A stretch of DNA of 64,000 nucleotides, taken from the NCBI GenBank assembly GCA_902729315.2, contig LR746271.1, positions 2,626,001 through 2,690,000 of the forward strand, given 5' to 3'. This DNA is from Spirodela intermedia. Lineage: Eukaryota; Streptophyta; Magnoliopsida; Alismatales; Araceae. Position numbers and translations under genes: made by a program. Every line of letters begins with the position of its first letter. The stretch's first letter is position 1. Positions 23,022 to 33,829 of this stretch are shown in pieces. The notes below the pieces were generated by a model. It was not told the DNA's origin and did not search any database. It saw nothing but the letters and a program-made list of their open reading frames with translations.

Positions 23022-24270
23022 GACTATCAATGATTGCTCTAAGTGTATTTCAATAAATTACATGATATCATCACCGAGATATCTATCTATCAACATTTGA
23101 TTGTGGATCTGTCCATTCTCACTCATTATCATGATGAACTCTACATAGGGGCCTTTCTCAACAGTCTTCATCTAGAGCTTGCCAATTAAATCTGTGGCTA
23201 AGTTCTCTCTAGCACTCAAGTTCTTGCGATGATAGATATCTTCTTAGTGGCTCTTCATGTGCACACCAACATGCCTCTTGCTCCTACTGCTCTTGTAGCT
23301 CTCGACCCCTCTACCCTTTATTGTTATAGGTGCTAGTGGAGGTCATAGGTCCAAGACTACCAAGAAGGGGAAGGGTTTGACTAAGCAGAAGAATTTCTTC
23401 CCTTCATGCCTATATTGTGGTAGGAAAAATTGCTTGGTTGAGAAATGTTGGAAGGAGTTTGGTAAGTCAACATGGGGTCAAGCTGTGATCGCTAGCAGCC
23501 TGTCTTCCATGACTCCTCTACTTGCATCATCTGCTCCCATGGTCTAGATGACCATGACACCTGAAGAGTATGCAGAATGAAAGGCCTACACCATGACTCC
23601 TCTTGTGCTTCCTCTTATGGCTCCTCCACCAGTCTTACCTCAACATTCACGTATGATGCACCCACTTCAAGTACACATGCTCTGCTCACCTCTCATACTT
23701 CTTGGCTTATCAACTCAAGGGCCTTTACCCATATGACAAGGTCCACCTCCCTTCTCCATACTCTTACACCCACCAATTATCTTTCTTCTATCTCCGTCAC
23801 TAATAGTCGTTCTTGCCATGTCAAAGGGTATGGCATGACCACTTCCACCATCAATCTCTCTCTTTAGGACGTGCTTTATGTTTCTAGTTTTCCTAAGAAT
23901 ATTTTGTCGATTAGTGTCATCACTCATACACTACATTGTATCGTCATCTTCTTCCCTTATCATTGTGTCTTTTAGGACTTGTGTACTAGATAGAAGATTG
24001 ATCTGGGTCATAAGAATGGTAGTGGCGTCTATGAGCACATTTTTGACTCTCCTTGGGACTTCTAGCTTTGTTTGCTTCTTCTATGCAAAATTCATCTATT
24101 TTGTGACATTGTTGTTTGGGACATCCATGTTTATCGAAACTTCAAAAATCCCTTCCATAGCTTATTCTTTCTAAGTGTGTGTGAGTCATGTCAACTAGGT
24201 AAACATCACTGCTCTACATATCCACCTTAGGATTCTATCCCCACTTATTGACCATTCAACCTTGTTTGAT
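23021..24270 (+). pseudogene. Decayed Ty1/copia Gag-Pol fragment (gag end, protease, pre-integrase)
   Basis: It begins inside gag, in a part also present at 16430-16799, then a Lys-rich linker. The knuckle CLYCGRKNCLVEKC (23408-23449) has Cys where the CCHC family has His. It continues with SWLINSRAFTHMT (from 23700), the protease active-site region, with the catalytic DSGA changed to NSRA. DVLYVSSFPKNILSI follows near 23870, and CESCQLGKHHCS near 24180 is the GAG pre-integrase zinc motif. Frameshifts and stops are frequent. No integrase core or RT follows; the copy is cut off near 24270 and joined to the LTR end of another copia. Confidence 0.8.
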
Positions 24271-24386
24271 TGTGTCATCAGACTTTTGGCTCATTAGGGC
24301 TCATTATCTCTATCTCCTCTTCTATATAGATACATGTAGTCCTCTATTCTCCTCAATAGATTCTAGAGTTTTCTCCTTTATTGTCA
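24271..24386 (+). mobile_element. 3' end of a copia LTR
   Basis: The phrase GGCTCATTAGGGCTCATTA resembles the LTR start near 13730. An AT-rich TATATAGATAC stretch follows, and the LTR appears to end at TTGTCA (24381-24386), a few bases before a tRNA-Met-type primer-binding site. The left border is approximate. Confidence 0.5.
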
Positions 24387-24389
24387 ATA

Positions 24390-24402
24390 TGGTATTAGTG
24401 CC
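24390..24402 (+). other. Primer-binding site, initiator tRNA-Met type
   Basis: TGGTATTAGTGCC matches the plant copia consensus TGGTATCAGAGC at 10 of 12 positions. It marks the start of the internal region of the copia copy whose gag follows. Confidence 0.6.
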
Positions 24403-24439
24403 CCAGGTTCTCTCCAGCTGCCACCTCCCTCTCTAGCAC

Positions 24440-25098
24440 ACCGCCCTCGTTCGGTAGTGCCCTCCTTCGACAATTCTCACCTCCTGCCACCGTTCCTCTC
24501 GTCAATGCCCTTGTCCTCAGTGGCTGCTGGTCTTCGCGGCAGCGCTCCTTTGCTGCTGCCCCTCTCCAAGCCATTGCGCCAGGTGTGCCTTAGGTGGTGT
24601 CCGCCTCCCCACTCCCCACTCCCCACGTCATTCTGGCAAGATCAAGGGGAGTGGCTCCCCGCGTCATTTCGGTGCCAATCGTGCTCCGCCGGCACTTGTG
24701 CCTTCATGCCCTCCTTCATGGCTTCTCCATCATCCCTATTCCCACTTGCCTCAGAGCTCATATTGGATGACGTTCTACCTCTGTTGCCCCTCCTGACATG
24801 CCACTCTATTACGGCACAACTCACTCGCCCTGCTTATATATTCAACAACCATAATTACACGTCATGGGTGTTCGGCCTTGAGCTGTTTCTGTAGCCCCAT
24901 TACCTCCTTTATCATCTCATGGATGACTCTCTAGCTCTCCATGACCCTTTTTTTATCTACTAGTTGCAAATCGACTCGACTGTTATCACTTTGATGCTCC
25001 ATAGTATTGAGTAGAGCATTGTCGAGTCTCTCTCTCGTATCAAGTTGGTGTGCCTTTCTATGGCACAATCTAAAGATAATGTACACCAATTGGATGAA
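24440..25098 (+). pseudogene. Decayed Ty1/copia Gag N-terminal part
   Basis: After a Ser/Pro/Leu-rich leader (open from 24457) the frame reads YIFNNHNYTSWVFGLELFL. Past a stop it continues with HLMDDSLALHDPFF, LQIDSTVITLMLHSIE and SMAQSKDNVHQLDE, the N-terminal half of UBN2-type copia Gag. The copy is cut at 25098 by the LTR at 25099. The leader is GC-rich, as in the remnant at 13712. Confidence 0.75.
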
Positions 25099-25112
25099 TG
25101 ATAAGTCTTCAT

Positions 25113-25165
25113 TATCATGAGTTAATAATTAGTAAATAATATAGTTTTAGGCTTAACTCATGATA
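25113..25165. repeat. 13-bp inverted repeat at LTR 5' end
   Basis: TATCATGAGTTAA (25113-25125) is repeated as its exact reverse complement at 25153-25165 with 27 bases between. The arrangement recurs, with small changes, in the LTRs ending at 7937, 16046 and 62794 and starting at 16800, so it belongs to the family. Confidence 0.75.
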
Positions 25166-25518
25166 AATAGACTTATATTTGTGTTAAAGTGTGAAAAGTG
25201 GTTTTCAGTTGATTAATGTGAATTTTTAAGTAATTATGTGATTTTACATGAATTTATATGATTTTTATAGTCTTGCTTTTGAGATAAATGAAGAAAAAGA
25301 AATAAAAATAAGACAAAATGAGGGGGGGACCTGCTGGGCCCATAAGCGGGTCGGAAGCTCAGTCAAGGAGTAGCCGCGAGCAAGGGCTCAAACAGCTTGG
25401 ACCGATAGGGGCACGTGTGCGCCACTCCCCTTCCACGTCACCGGTGGCCAACCGGCTGTGGGGCAAGGAGTGGTCGTACACGCGAGAGAAGGAACTTTGC
25501 TTAAAAAGCTAATGTTAC

Positions 25519-25526
25519 TATATATT
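25519..25526 (+). promoter_or_regulatory. TATA-like element of the LTR
   Basis: TATATATT lies between the GC-rich block and the GTGGGACTAAACCCGCG word. It is kept in the minus-strand copies near 7505 and 15608. A role as the LTR core promoter is inferred from position and conservation. Confidence 0.4.
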
Positions 25527-26728
25527 CGCCCGAAAAATCGGCGCACAACCGATGTGGGACTAAACCCGCGTCACACCTTCCTCAGAAGGGGCGGACAACC
25601 GGCGCGGGTTCGACTCCTCCCAGAGTCAAAAGTCATATCTTTTTATCTGAATATCGCGACTTTCCTGCAGATCGCCGGTGAAGGATTAAGCAACGAGAAT
25701 CGCTGGATCATCAGCGAAAATCTTGTCAACGCGATTCGCGGAGCATTGCTACTAAAATTGTTGAACGATTCGTGATAAAAGGATCGCGAATCCATCAAAT
25801 AAATCATCTCCGATTGATCGATGAACAAGCCGTTGTCGGGAAGAGGACGATCTGCCAGGAGACGAGTCGCCACCTCTTGAGAGCATACCAGATGCGATGA
25901 AGAGCCTCCTCTTGCTAAGCGGACCTGAGGATGAAGCTCCCTGACACGCGCCCCACCTCCATCCAGCTCCTCTCTGTCGGGTGACAGCCGCCAGAGAGCC
26001 GCAAAGTTGCCGTTTTTCCACTCCACCGGGTGACAGCTGCCGGAGACGACTCGACGACCCATTTCATTAATCTCTAGACTTCGCGAGAAGATCTAGAGAT
26101 TGCCCACGTCATCTTTGTCCAAGGAGAGCCTTCGAGGTCGTGGACACTACACGACGATCTTCCCGAATGCTCAGGATTCCAGTGCATCACCGACGCATCG
26201 CCGTCGCGATGCCGGAACTTTATTTTCCTGCTTTCAACTTAATTTCTGTTTCATTTAGTGATAATTTGTTGATTTTAAATTTACCAACATAGACTTCATT
26301 TAATTACGATTCTTCCGTCTTTTACAGATCTTAATTTGATCAATTAAATCATTTGTAATCACTTACGTAAGAATTGCCAAACGGAACTCTGTTTCCGCCC
26401 GATTCGCGTTCGCCAGGCGCTGACGTCATCCTGATGCCCGCACCCTTATTTCCTTTTTTTTCGTGAATTTTAAATATATTTCCTTTTCATGTCCTAGTAT
26501 AAAATTCATAGAAAATCGTATTCATTGAGAAAAATTATGAATAATTACCAGATATTATATTACATCCCTGTGATCGACATGGAAAATTACCACTATTTTT
26601 GGAAGTTTTATTCAATTATAATTGATATATTTGTTTAAAAATACTTCTAAATATCCGAAAATTCGTATTTTCTAGTTTTATAAATTTTATATTTGCGTGA
26701 TTTAATATACAACGACTGAGTCACGTCA

Positions 26729-27607
26729 ACGATCCACCAGGAGACAAGTCGCCACCTCCTAAGAGCATACTAGATGCAATGAAGAGCCTCTTCTTGCTAT
26801 GTGGACTTGAGGATGAAGCTCCATGACACACGCCCCACTTCCATCCAGCTCCTCTTTGTCGGGTGACAGCCGTCGTAGAATCACAAAGTCGCCGTTTTTC
26901 CACTCCGCCGAGTGACAATCGTCGGAGATGATTTGACAACCCATTTCATTGATCTCTAGACTTTGCAAGGAGATCTAGAGATTGCCCACGTCATCCTTAA
27001 CCAATGAGAGCCTTCGAGGTCATGGACACTATACAACGATCCTCTCGAATGCTCAAGATTCCGGTGCATCGTCAACGCATCGCCGCCACGATGCCGGAAC
27101 TTTGTTTTCTTACTTTCAACTTTATTTTTGCTTCATTTAGTGATAATTTGTTTGATTTAAATTTACCAAGATATACTTCATTTAATTACGATTCTTCAAC
27201 TTTTATAGATCTTAATTTGATCAATTAAATTATCTGTAATCACTTACATAAGAATTGCTGGACGGAACTCTGTTTCCGCTCGATTCACGTTCGTCGGGCG
27301 CTAACGTCATCCTAACGTCTGTACCCTTATGTTCTTTTTTCGTGAATTTTAAATATATTTCATTTTCATTTCTTAGTATACAATTCATAGAAAATAGTAT
27401 TCTTTGAGGAAAATTCTAAATAATTACCAGATACTATATTACATCCCTATAATCGACCTAGAAAATTACTGCTATTTTTAGAAGTTTTATTGAATTATAA
27501 TTGATATATTTGTTCAAAAATACTTCTAAATATCTAGAAAATTGTATTTTCTAGTTTTATAAATTTTAAATTTGCGTGATTTACTATATAACGACTAAGT
27601 CACGTCA
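26729..27607 (+). mobile_element. 5'-truncated LTR copy joined to preceding LTR end
   Basis: It begins abruptly at a point matching position 25847 of the preceding LTR (CGATC-CCAGGAGAC-AGTCGCCACCTC) and runs to ACGACTAAGTCACGTCA at 27607. Its last 40 or so bases are identical to the ends of the array units that follow. The ORFs at 26721-26968 (minus) and 27004-27228 (plus) are LTR frames. Confidence 0.85.
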
Positions 27608-30600
27608 ATTGCCTACTTCATCTTTGTCCAATGAGAGCCTTTGAGGTCATGGACATTATATGATAATCCTCTAGAACGCTCAAGATTTCATTACATCATC
27701 GACGCATCGTCGTTGCAACACTAAAACTCTATTTTTCTACTTTCAACTTACTTTTCACTTCATTTAGTGATAATTTATGTGATTTAAGTCTATCAAACTA
27801 TTCTTTATTTAATGACAATTCTTCTAATTTTTAGAAATCTTAATTTGATTAATTAAATCATTTGTAATTACTTATGTAAGAATTGTCGGGTAGAACTTTA
27901 TTTTCACCTAATTCGCATTCGTCAGGTATTGACATCTTCTTAACGTCCGCACTCTTATTTTCTTTCTTCGTGAATTTTAAATATATTTTAATTATATTTC
28001 TTACTCTAAAATTTATAAAACATCATCTTCTTTGAAACAAATTTTGAAAATTACTCGATATTATATTACATCCTTATGATAAACTTGGAAAATTCCCACT
28101 ATTTTTAAAACTTTTATGAAATTATAATTGATATATTTGTTCAAAAATACTTCAAAATATCTAAAAGTTAATATTTTCTAGTTTTATAAATTTTAAATTT
28201 GCGTGATTTACTATATAACGACTAAGTCACGTCAATTGCCTACTTCATCTTTGTCCAATGAGAGCCTTTGAGGTCATGGACATTATATGATAATCCTCTA
28301 GAACGCTCAAGATTTCATTACATCATCGACGCATCGTCGTTGCAACACTAAAACTCTATTTTTCTACTTTCAACTTACTTTTCACTTCATTTAGTGATAA
28401 TTTATGTGATTTAAGTCTATCAAACTATTCTTTATTTAATGACAATTCTTCTAATTTTTAGAAATCTTAATTTGATTAATTAAATCATTTGTAATTACTT
28501 ATGTAAGAATTGTCGGGTAGAACTTTATTTTCACCTAATTCGCATTCGTCAGGTATTGACATCTTCTTAACGTCCGCACTCTTATTTTCTTTCTTCGTGA
28601 ATTTTAAATATATTTTAATTATATTTCTTACTCTAAAATTTATAAAACATCATCTTCTTTGAAACAAATTTTGAAAATTACTCGATATTATATTACATCC
28701 TTATGATAAACTTGGAAAATTCCCACTATTTTTAAAACTTTTATGAAATTATAATTGATATATTTGTTCAAAAATACTTCAAAATATCTAAAAGTTAATA
28801 TTTTCTAGTTTTATAAATTTTAAATTTGCGTGATTTACTATATAACGACTAAGTCACGTCAATTGCCTACTTCATCTTTGTCCAATGAGAGCCTTTGAGG
28901 TCATGGACATTATATGATAATCCTCTAGAACGCTCAAGATTTCATTACATCATCGACGCATCGTCGTTGCAACACTAAAACTCTATTTTTCTACTTTCAA
29001 CTTACTTTTCACTTCATTTAGTGATAATTTATGTGATTTAAGTCTATCAAACTATTCTTTATTTAATGACAATTCTTCTAATTTTTAGAAATCTTAATTT
29101 GATTAATTAAATCATTTGTAATTACTTATGTAAGAATTGTCGGGTAGAACTTTATTTTCACCTAATTCGCATTCGTCAGGTATTGACATCTTCTTAACGT
29201 CCGCACTCTTATTTTCTTTCTTCGTGAATTTTAAATATATTTTAATTATATTTCTTACTCTAAAATTTATAAAACATCATCTTCTTTGAAACAAATTTTG
29301 AAAATTACTCGATATTATATTACATCCTTATGATAAACTTGGAAAATTCCCACTATTTTTAAAACTTTTATGAAATTATAATTGATATATTTGTTCAAAA
29401 ATACTTCAAAATATCTAAAAGTTAATATTTTCTAGTTTTATAAATTTTAAATTTGCGTGATTTACTATATAACGACTAAGTCACGTCAATTGCCTACTTC
29501 ATCTTTGTCCAATGAGAGCCTTTGAGGTCATGGACATTATATGATAATCCTCTAGAACGCATTACATCATCGACGCATCGTCGTTGCAACACTAAAACTC
29601 TATTTTTCTACTTTCAACTTACTTTTCACTTCATTTAGTGATAATTTATGTGATTTAAGTCTATCAAACTATTCTTTATTTAATGACAATTCTTCTAATT
29701 TTTAGAAATCTTAATTTGATTAATTAAATCATTTGTAATTACTTATGTAAGAATTGTCGGGTAGAACTTTATTTTCACCTAATTCGCATTCGTCAGGTAT
29801 TGACATCTTCTTAACGTCCGCACTCTTATTTTCTTTCTTCGTGAATTTTAAATATATTTTAATTATATTTCTTACTCTAAAATTTATAAAACATCATCTT
29901 CTTTGAAACAAATTTTGAAAATTACTCGATATTATATTACATCCTTATGATAAACTTGGAAAATTCCCACTATTTTTAAAACTTTTATGAAATTATAATT
30001 GATATATTTGTTCAAAAATACTTCAAAATATCTAAAAGTTAATATTTTCTAGTTTTATAAATTTTAAATTTGCGTGATTTACTATATAACGACTAAGTCA
30101 CGTCAATTGCCTACTTCATCTTTGTCCAATGAGAGCCTTTGAGGTCATGGACATTATATGATAATCCTCTAGAACGCTCAAGATTTCATTACATCATCGA
30201 CGCATCGTCGTTGCAACACTAAAACTCTATTTTTCTATTTTTCTACTTTCAACTTACTTTTCACTTCATTTAGTGATAATTTATGTGATTTAAGTCTATC
30301 AAACTATTCTTTATTTAATGACAATTCTTCTAATTTTTAGAAATCTTAATTTGATTAATTAAATCATTTGTAATTACTTATGTAAGAATTGTCGGGTAGA
30401 ACTTTATTTTCACCTAATTCGCATTCGTCAGGTATTGACATCTTCTTAACGTCCGCACTCTTATTTTCTTTCTTCGTGAATTTTAAATATATTTTAATTA
30501 TATTTCTTACTCTAAAATTTATAAAACATCATCTTCTTTGAAACAAATTTTGAAAATTACTCGATATTATATTACATCCTTATGATAAACTTGGAAAATT

Positions 30601-33523
30601 CCCACTATTTTTAAAACTTTTATGAAATTATAATTGATATATTTGTTCAAAAATACTTCAAAATATCTAAAAGTTAATATTTTCTAGTTTTATAAATTTT
30701 AAATTTGCGTGATTTACTATATAACGACTAAGTCACGTCAATTGCCTACTTCATCTTTGTCCAATGAGAGCCTTTGAGGTCATGGACATTATATGATAAT
30801 CCTCTAGAACGCTTGAAACAAATTTTGAAAATTACTCGATATTATATTACATCCTTATGATAAACTTGGAAAATTCCCACTATTTTTAAAACTTTTATGA
30901 AATTATAATTGATATATTTGTTCAAAAATACTTCAAAATATCTAAAAGTTAATATTTTCTAGTTTTATAAATTTTAAATTTGCGTGATTTACTATATAAC
31001 GACTAAGTCACGTCAATTGCCTACTTCATCTTTGTCCAATGAGAGCCTTTGAGGTCATGGACATTATATGATAATCCTCTAGAACGCTCAAGATTTCATT
31101 ACATCATCGACGCATCGTCGTTGCAACACTAAAACTCTATTTTTCTACTTTCAACTTACTTTTCACTTCATTTAGTGATAATTTATGTGATTTAAGTCTA
31201 TCAAACTATTCTTTATTTAATGACAATTCTTCTAATTTTTAGAAATCTTAATTTGATTAATTAAATCATTTGTAATTACTTATGTAAGAATTGTCGGGTA
31301 GAACTTTATTTTCACCTAATTCGCATTCGTCAGGTATTGACATCTTCTTAACGTCCGCACTCTTATTTTCTTTCTTCGTGAATTTTAAATATATTTTAAT
31401 TATATTTCTTACTCTAAAATTTATAAAACATCATCTTCTTTGAAACAAATTTTGAAAATTACTCGATATTATATTACATCCTTATGATAAACTTGGAAAA
31501 TTCCCACTATTTTTAAAACTTTTATGAAATTATAATTGATATATTTGTTCAAAAATACTTCAAAATATCTAAAAGTTAATATTTTCTAGTTTTATAAATT
31601 TTAAATTTGCGTGATTTACTATATAACGACTAAGTCACGTCAATTGCCTACTTCATCTTTGTCCAATGAGAGCCTTTGAGGTCATGGACATTATATGATA
31701 ATCCTCTAGAACGCTCAAGATTTCATTACATCATCGACGCATCGTCGTTGCAACACTAAAACTCTATTTTTCTACTTTCAACTTACTTTTCACTTCATTT
31801 AGTGATAATTTATGTGATTTAAGTCTATCAAACTATTCTTTATTTAATGACAATTCTTCTAATTTTTAGAAATCTTAATTTGATTAATTAAATCATTTGT
31901 AATTACTTATGTAAGAATTGTCGGGTAGAACTTTATTTTCACCTAATTCGCATTCGTCAGGTATTGACATCTTCTTAACGTCCGCACTCTTATTTTCTTT
32001 CTTCGTGAATTTTAAATATATTTTAATTATATTTCTTACTCTAAAATTTATAAAACATCATCTTCTTTGAAACAAATTTTGAAAATTACTCGATATTATA
32101 TTACATCCTTATGATAAACTTGGAAAATTCCCACTATTTTTAAAACTTTTATGAAATTATAATTGATATATTTGTTCAAAAATACTTCAAAATATCTAAA
32201 AGTTAATATTTTCTAGTTTTATAAATTTTAAATTTGCGTGATTTACTATATAACGACTAAGTCACGTCAATTGCCTACTTCATCTTTGTCCAATGAGAGC
32301 CTTTGAGGTCATGGACATTATATGATAATCCTCTAGAACGCTCAAGATTTCATTACATCATCGACGCATCGTCGTTGCAACACTAAAACTCTATTTTTCT
32401 ACTTTCAACTTACTTTTCACTTCATTTAGTGATAATTTATGTGATTTAAGTCTATCAAACTATTCTTTATTTAATGACAATTCTTCTAATTTTTAGAAAT
32501 CTTAATTTGATTAATTAAATCATTTGTAATTACTTATGTAAGAATTGTCGGGTAGAACTTTATTTTCACCTAATTCGCATTCGTCAGGTATTGACATCTT
32601 CTTAACGTCCGCACTCTTATTTTCTTTCTTCGTGAATTTTAAATATATTTTAATTATATTTCTTACTCTAAAATTTATAAAACATCATCTTCTTTGAAAC
32701 AAATTTTGAAAATTACTCGATATTATATTACATCCTTATGATAAACTTGGAAAATTCCCACTATTTTTAAAACTTTTATGAAATTATAATTGATATATTT
32801 GTTCAAAAATACTTCAAAATATCTAAAAGTTAATATTTTCTAGTTTTATAAATTTTAAATTTGCGTGATTTACTATATAACGACTAAGTCACGTCAATTG
32901 CCTACTTCATCTTTGTCCAATGAGAGCCTTTGAGGTCATGGACATTATATGATAATCCTCTAGAACGCTCAAGATTTCATTACATCATCGACGCATCGTC
33001 GTTGCAACACTAAAACTCTATTTTTCTACTTTCAACTTACTTTTCACTTCATTTAGTGATAATTTATGTGATTTAAGTCTATCAAACTATTCTTTATTTA
33101 ATGACAATTCTTCTAATTTTTAGAAATCTTAATTTGATTAATTAAATCATTTGTAATTACTTATGTAAGAATTGTCGGGTAGAACTTTATTTTCACCTAA
33201 TTCGCATTCGTCAGGTATTGACATCTTCTTAACGTCCGCACTCTTATTTTCTTTCTTCGTGAATTTTAAATATATTTTAATTATATTTCTTACTCTAAAA
33301 TTTATAAAACATCATCTTCTTTGAAACAAATTTTGAAAATTACTCGATATTATATTACATCCTTATGATAAACTTGGAAAATTCCCACTATTTTTAAAAC
33401 TTTTATGAAATTATAATTGATATATTTGTTCAAAAATACTTCAAAATATCTAAAAGTTAATATTTTCTAGTTTTATAAATTTTAAATTTGTGTGATTTAC
33501 TATACAGCAACTAAGTGACATCA
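27608..33523 (+). repeat. Tandem array: ten units (627 bp) of LTR 3' sequence
   Basis: Ten head-to-tail copies of the 3' part of the LTR start at 27608, 28235, 28862, 29489, 30106, 30741, 31016, 31643, 32270 and 32897. Seven are exactly 627 bp. Unit 4 is 617 bp (10-bp deletion after GAACGC), unit 5 is 635 bp (8 bp duplicated in a CTATTTTTCTATTTTTC stretch) and unit 6 is 275 bp (352 bp deleted). Apart from these and the last 35 bases of the final unit, the copies look identical by eye. Each unit starts ATTGCCTACTTC and ends at the LTR terminus CACGTCA. The last unit leads straight into the primer-binding site of element 2, so the array occupies the place of that element's 5' LTR. No ORF above 60 codons is present. 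Confidence 0.95.
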
Positions 33524-33528
33524 AATTT

Positions 33529-33546
33529 TGCTGTTATTGCTAGAGA
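33529..33546 (+). other. Degraded primer-binding site, tRNA-Asp type
   Basis: TGCTGTTATTGCTAGAGA lies in the same place relative to the LTR end as the better site of element 1 (18709), but is a poorer match to tRNA-Asp. Confidence 0.55.
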
Positions 33547-33829
33547 TATATTAGATACTATTTGATATTTTTTTGTTTTTCTCTTAGAGTACACAAAAAA
33601 AAAATTAACTCTTGTTTTATTTTCTTCTTATAGAATTTTTTGTTTTTAAAAAAGAATGAAGAGCAGCAAGTCAAGGACTAGGGCATACTGAAGAAGGGTA
33701 ATAGTTATTAAACTTTTTCCATGAATTTATTGAATTTTATGCATGGTAGAAGATCCTTACACACAAGGCTATAAAGTTCTTCCACTACTTCGTTCAAAAC
33801 AAAACAATTTGAAATAATAATTAATTTTG

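Larger units (their letters stand above)
25099..26728 (+). mobile_element. Complete LTR (Athila-like family), inserted in copia gag
   Basis: It runs from TGATAAGTCTTCATTATC to CGACTGAGTCACGTCA, 1630 bp, and is one of the least decayed copies. It holds a 13-bp inverted repeat near the start (25113-25165), a TATA-like word at 25519-25526, GGGTTCGACTCC near 25606, and a long antisense open frame (25643-26062 on minus). The five bases before it (ATGAA) do not match those after it (ACGAT). It is followed directly, with no spacer, by a second LTR copy missing its 5' half, so it is not a simple solo LTR. Confidence 0.9.

Noticed and set aside
25560-25625. Intact tRNA gene in the LTR around the GGTTCGA word
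   Set aside because: No acceptor stem, anticodon arm or A box can be folded. Only a T-arm-like segment is seen.
27608-33523. Centromeric satellite or CRISPR-like array
   Set aside because: Units are 627 bp with no spacers, derive plainly from a neighbouring LTR, and only ten are present beside a gene-bearing region. Nothing indicates a centromere or a CRISPR.
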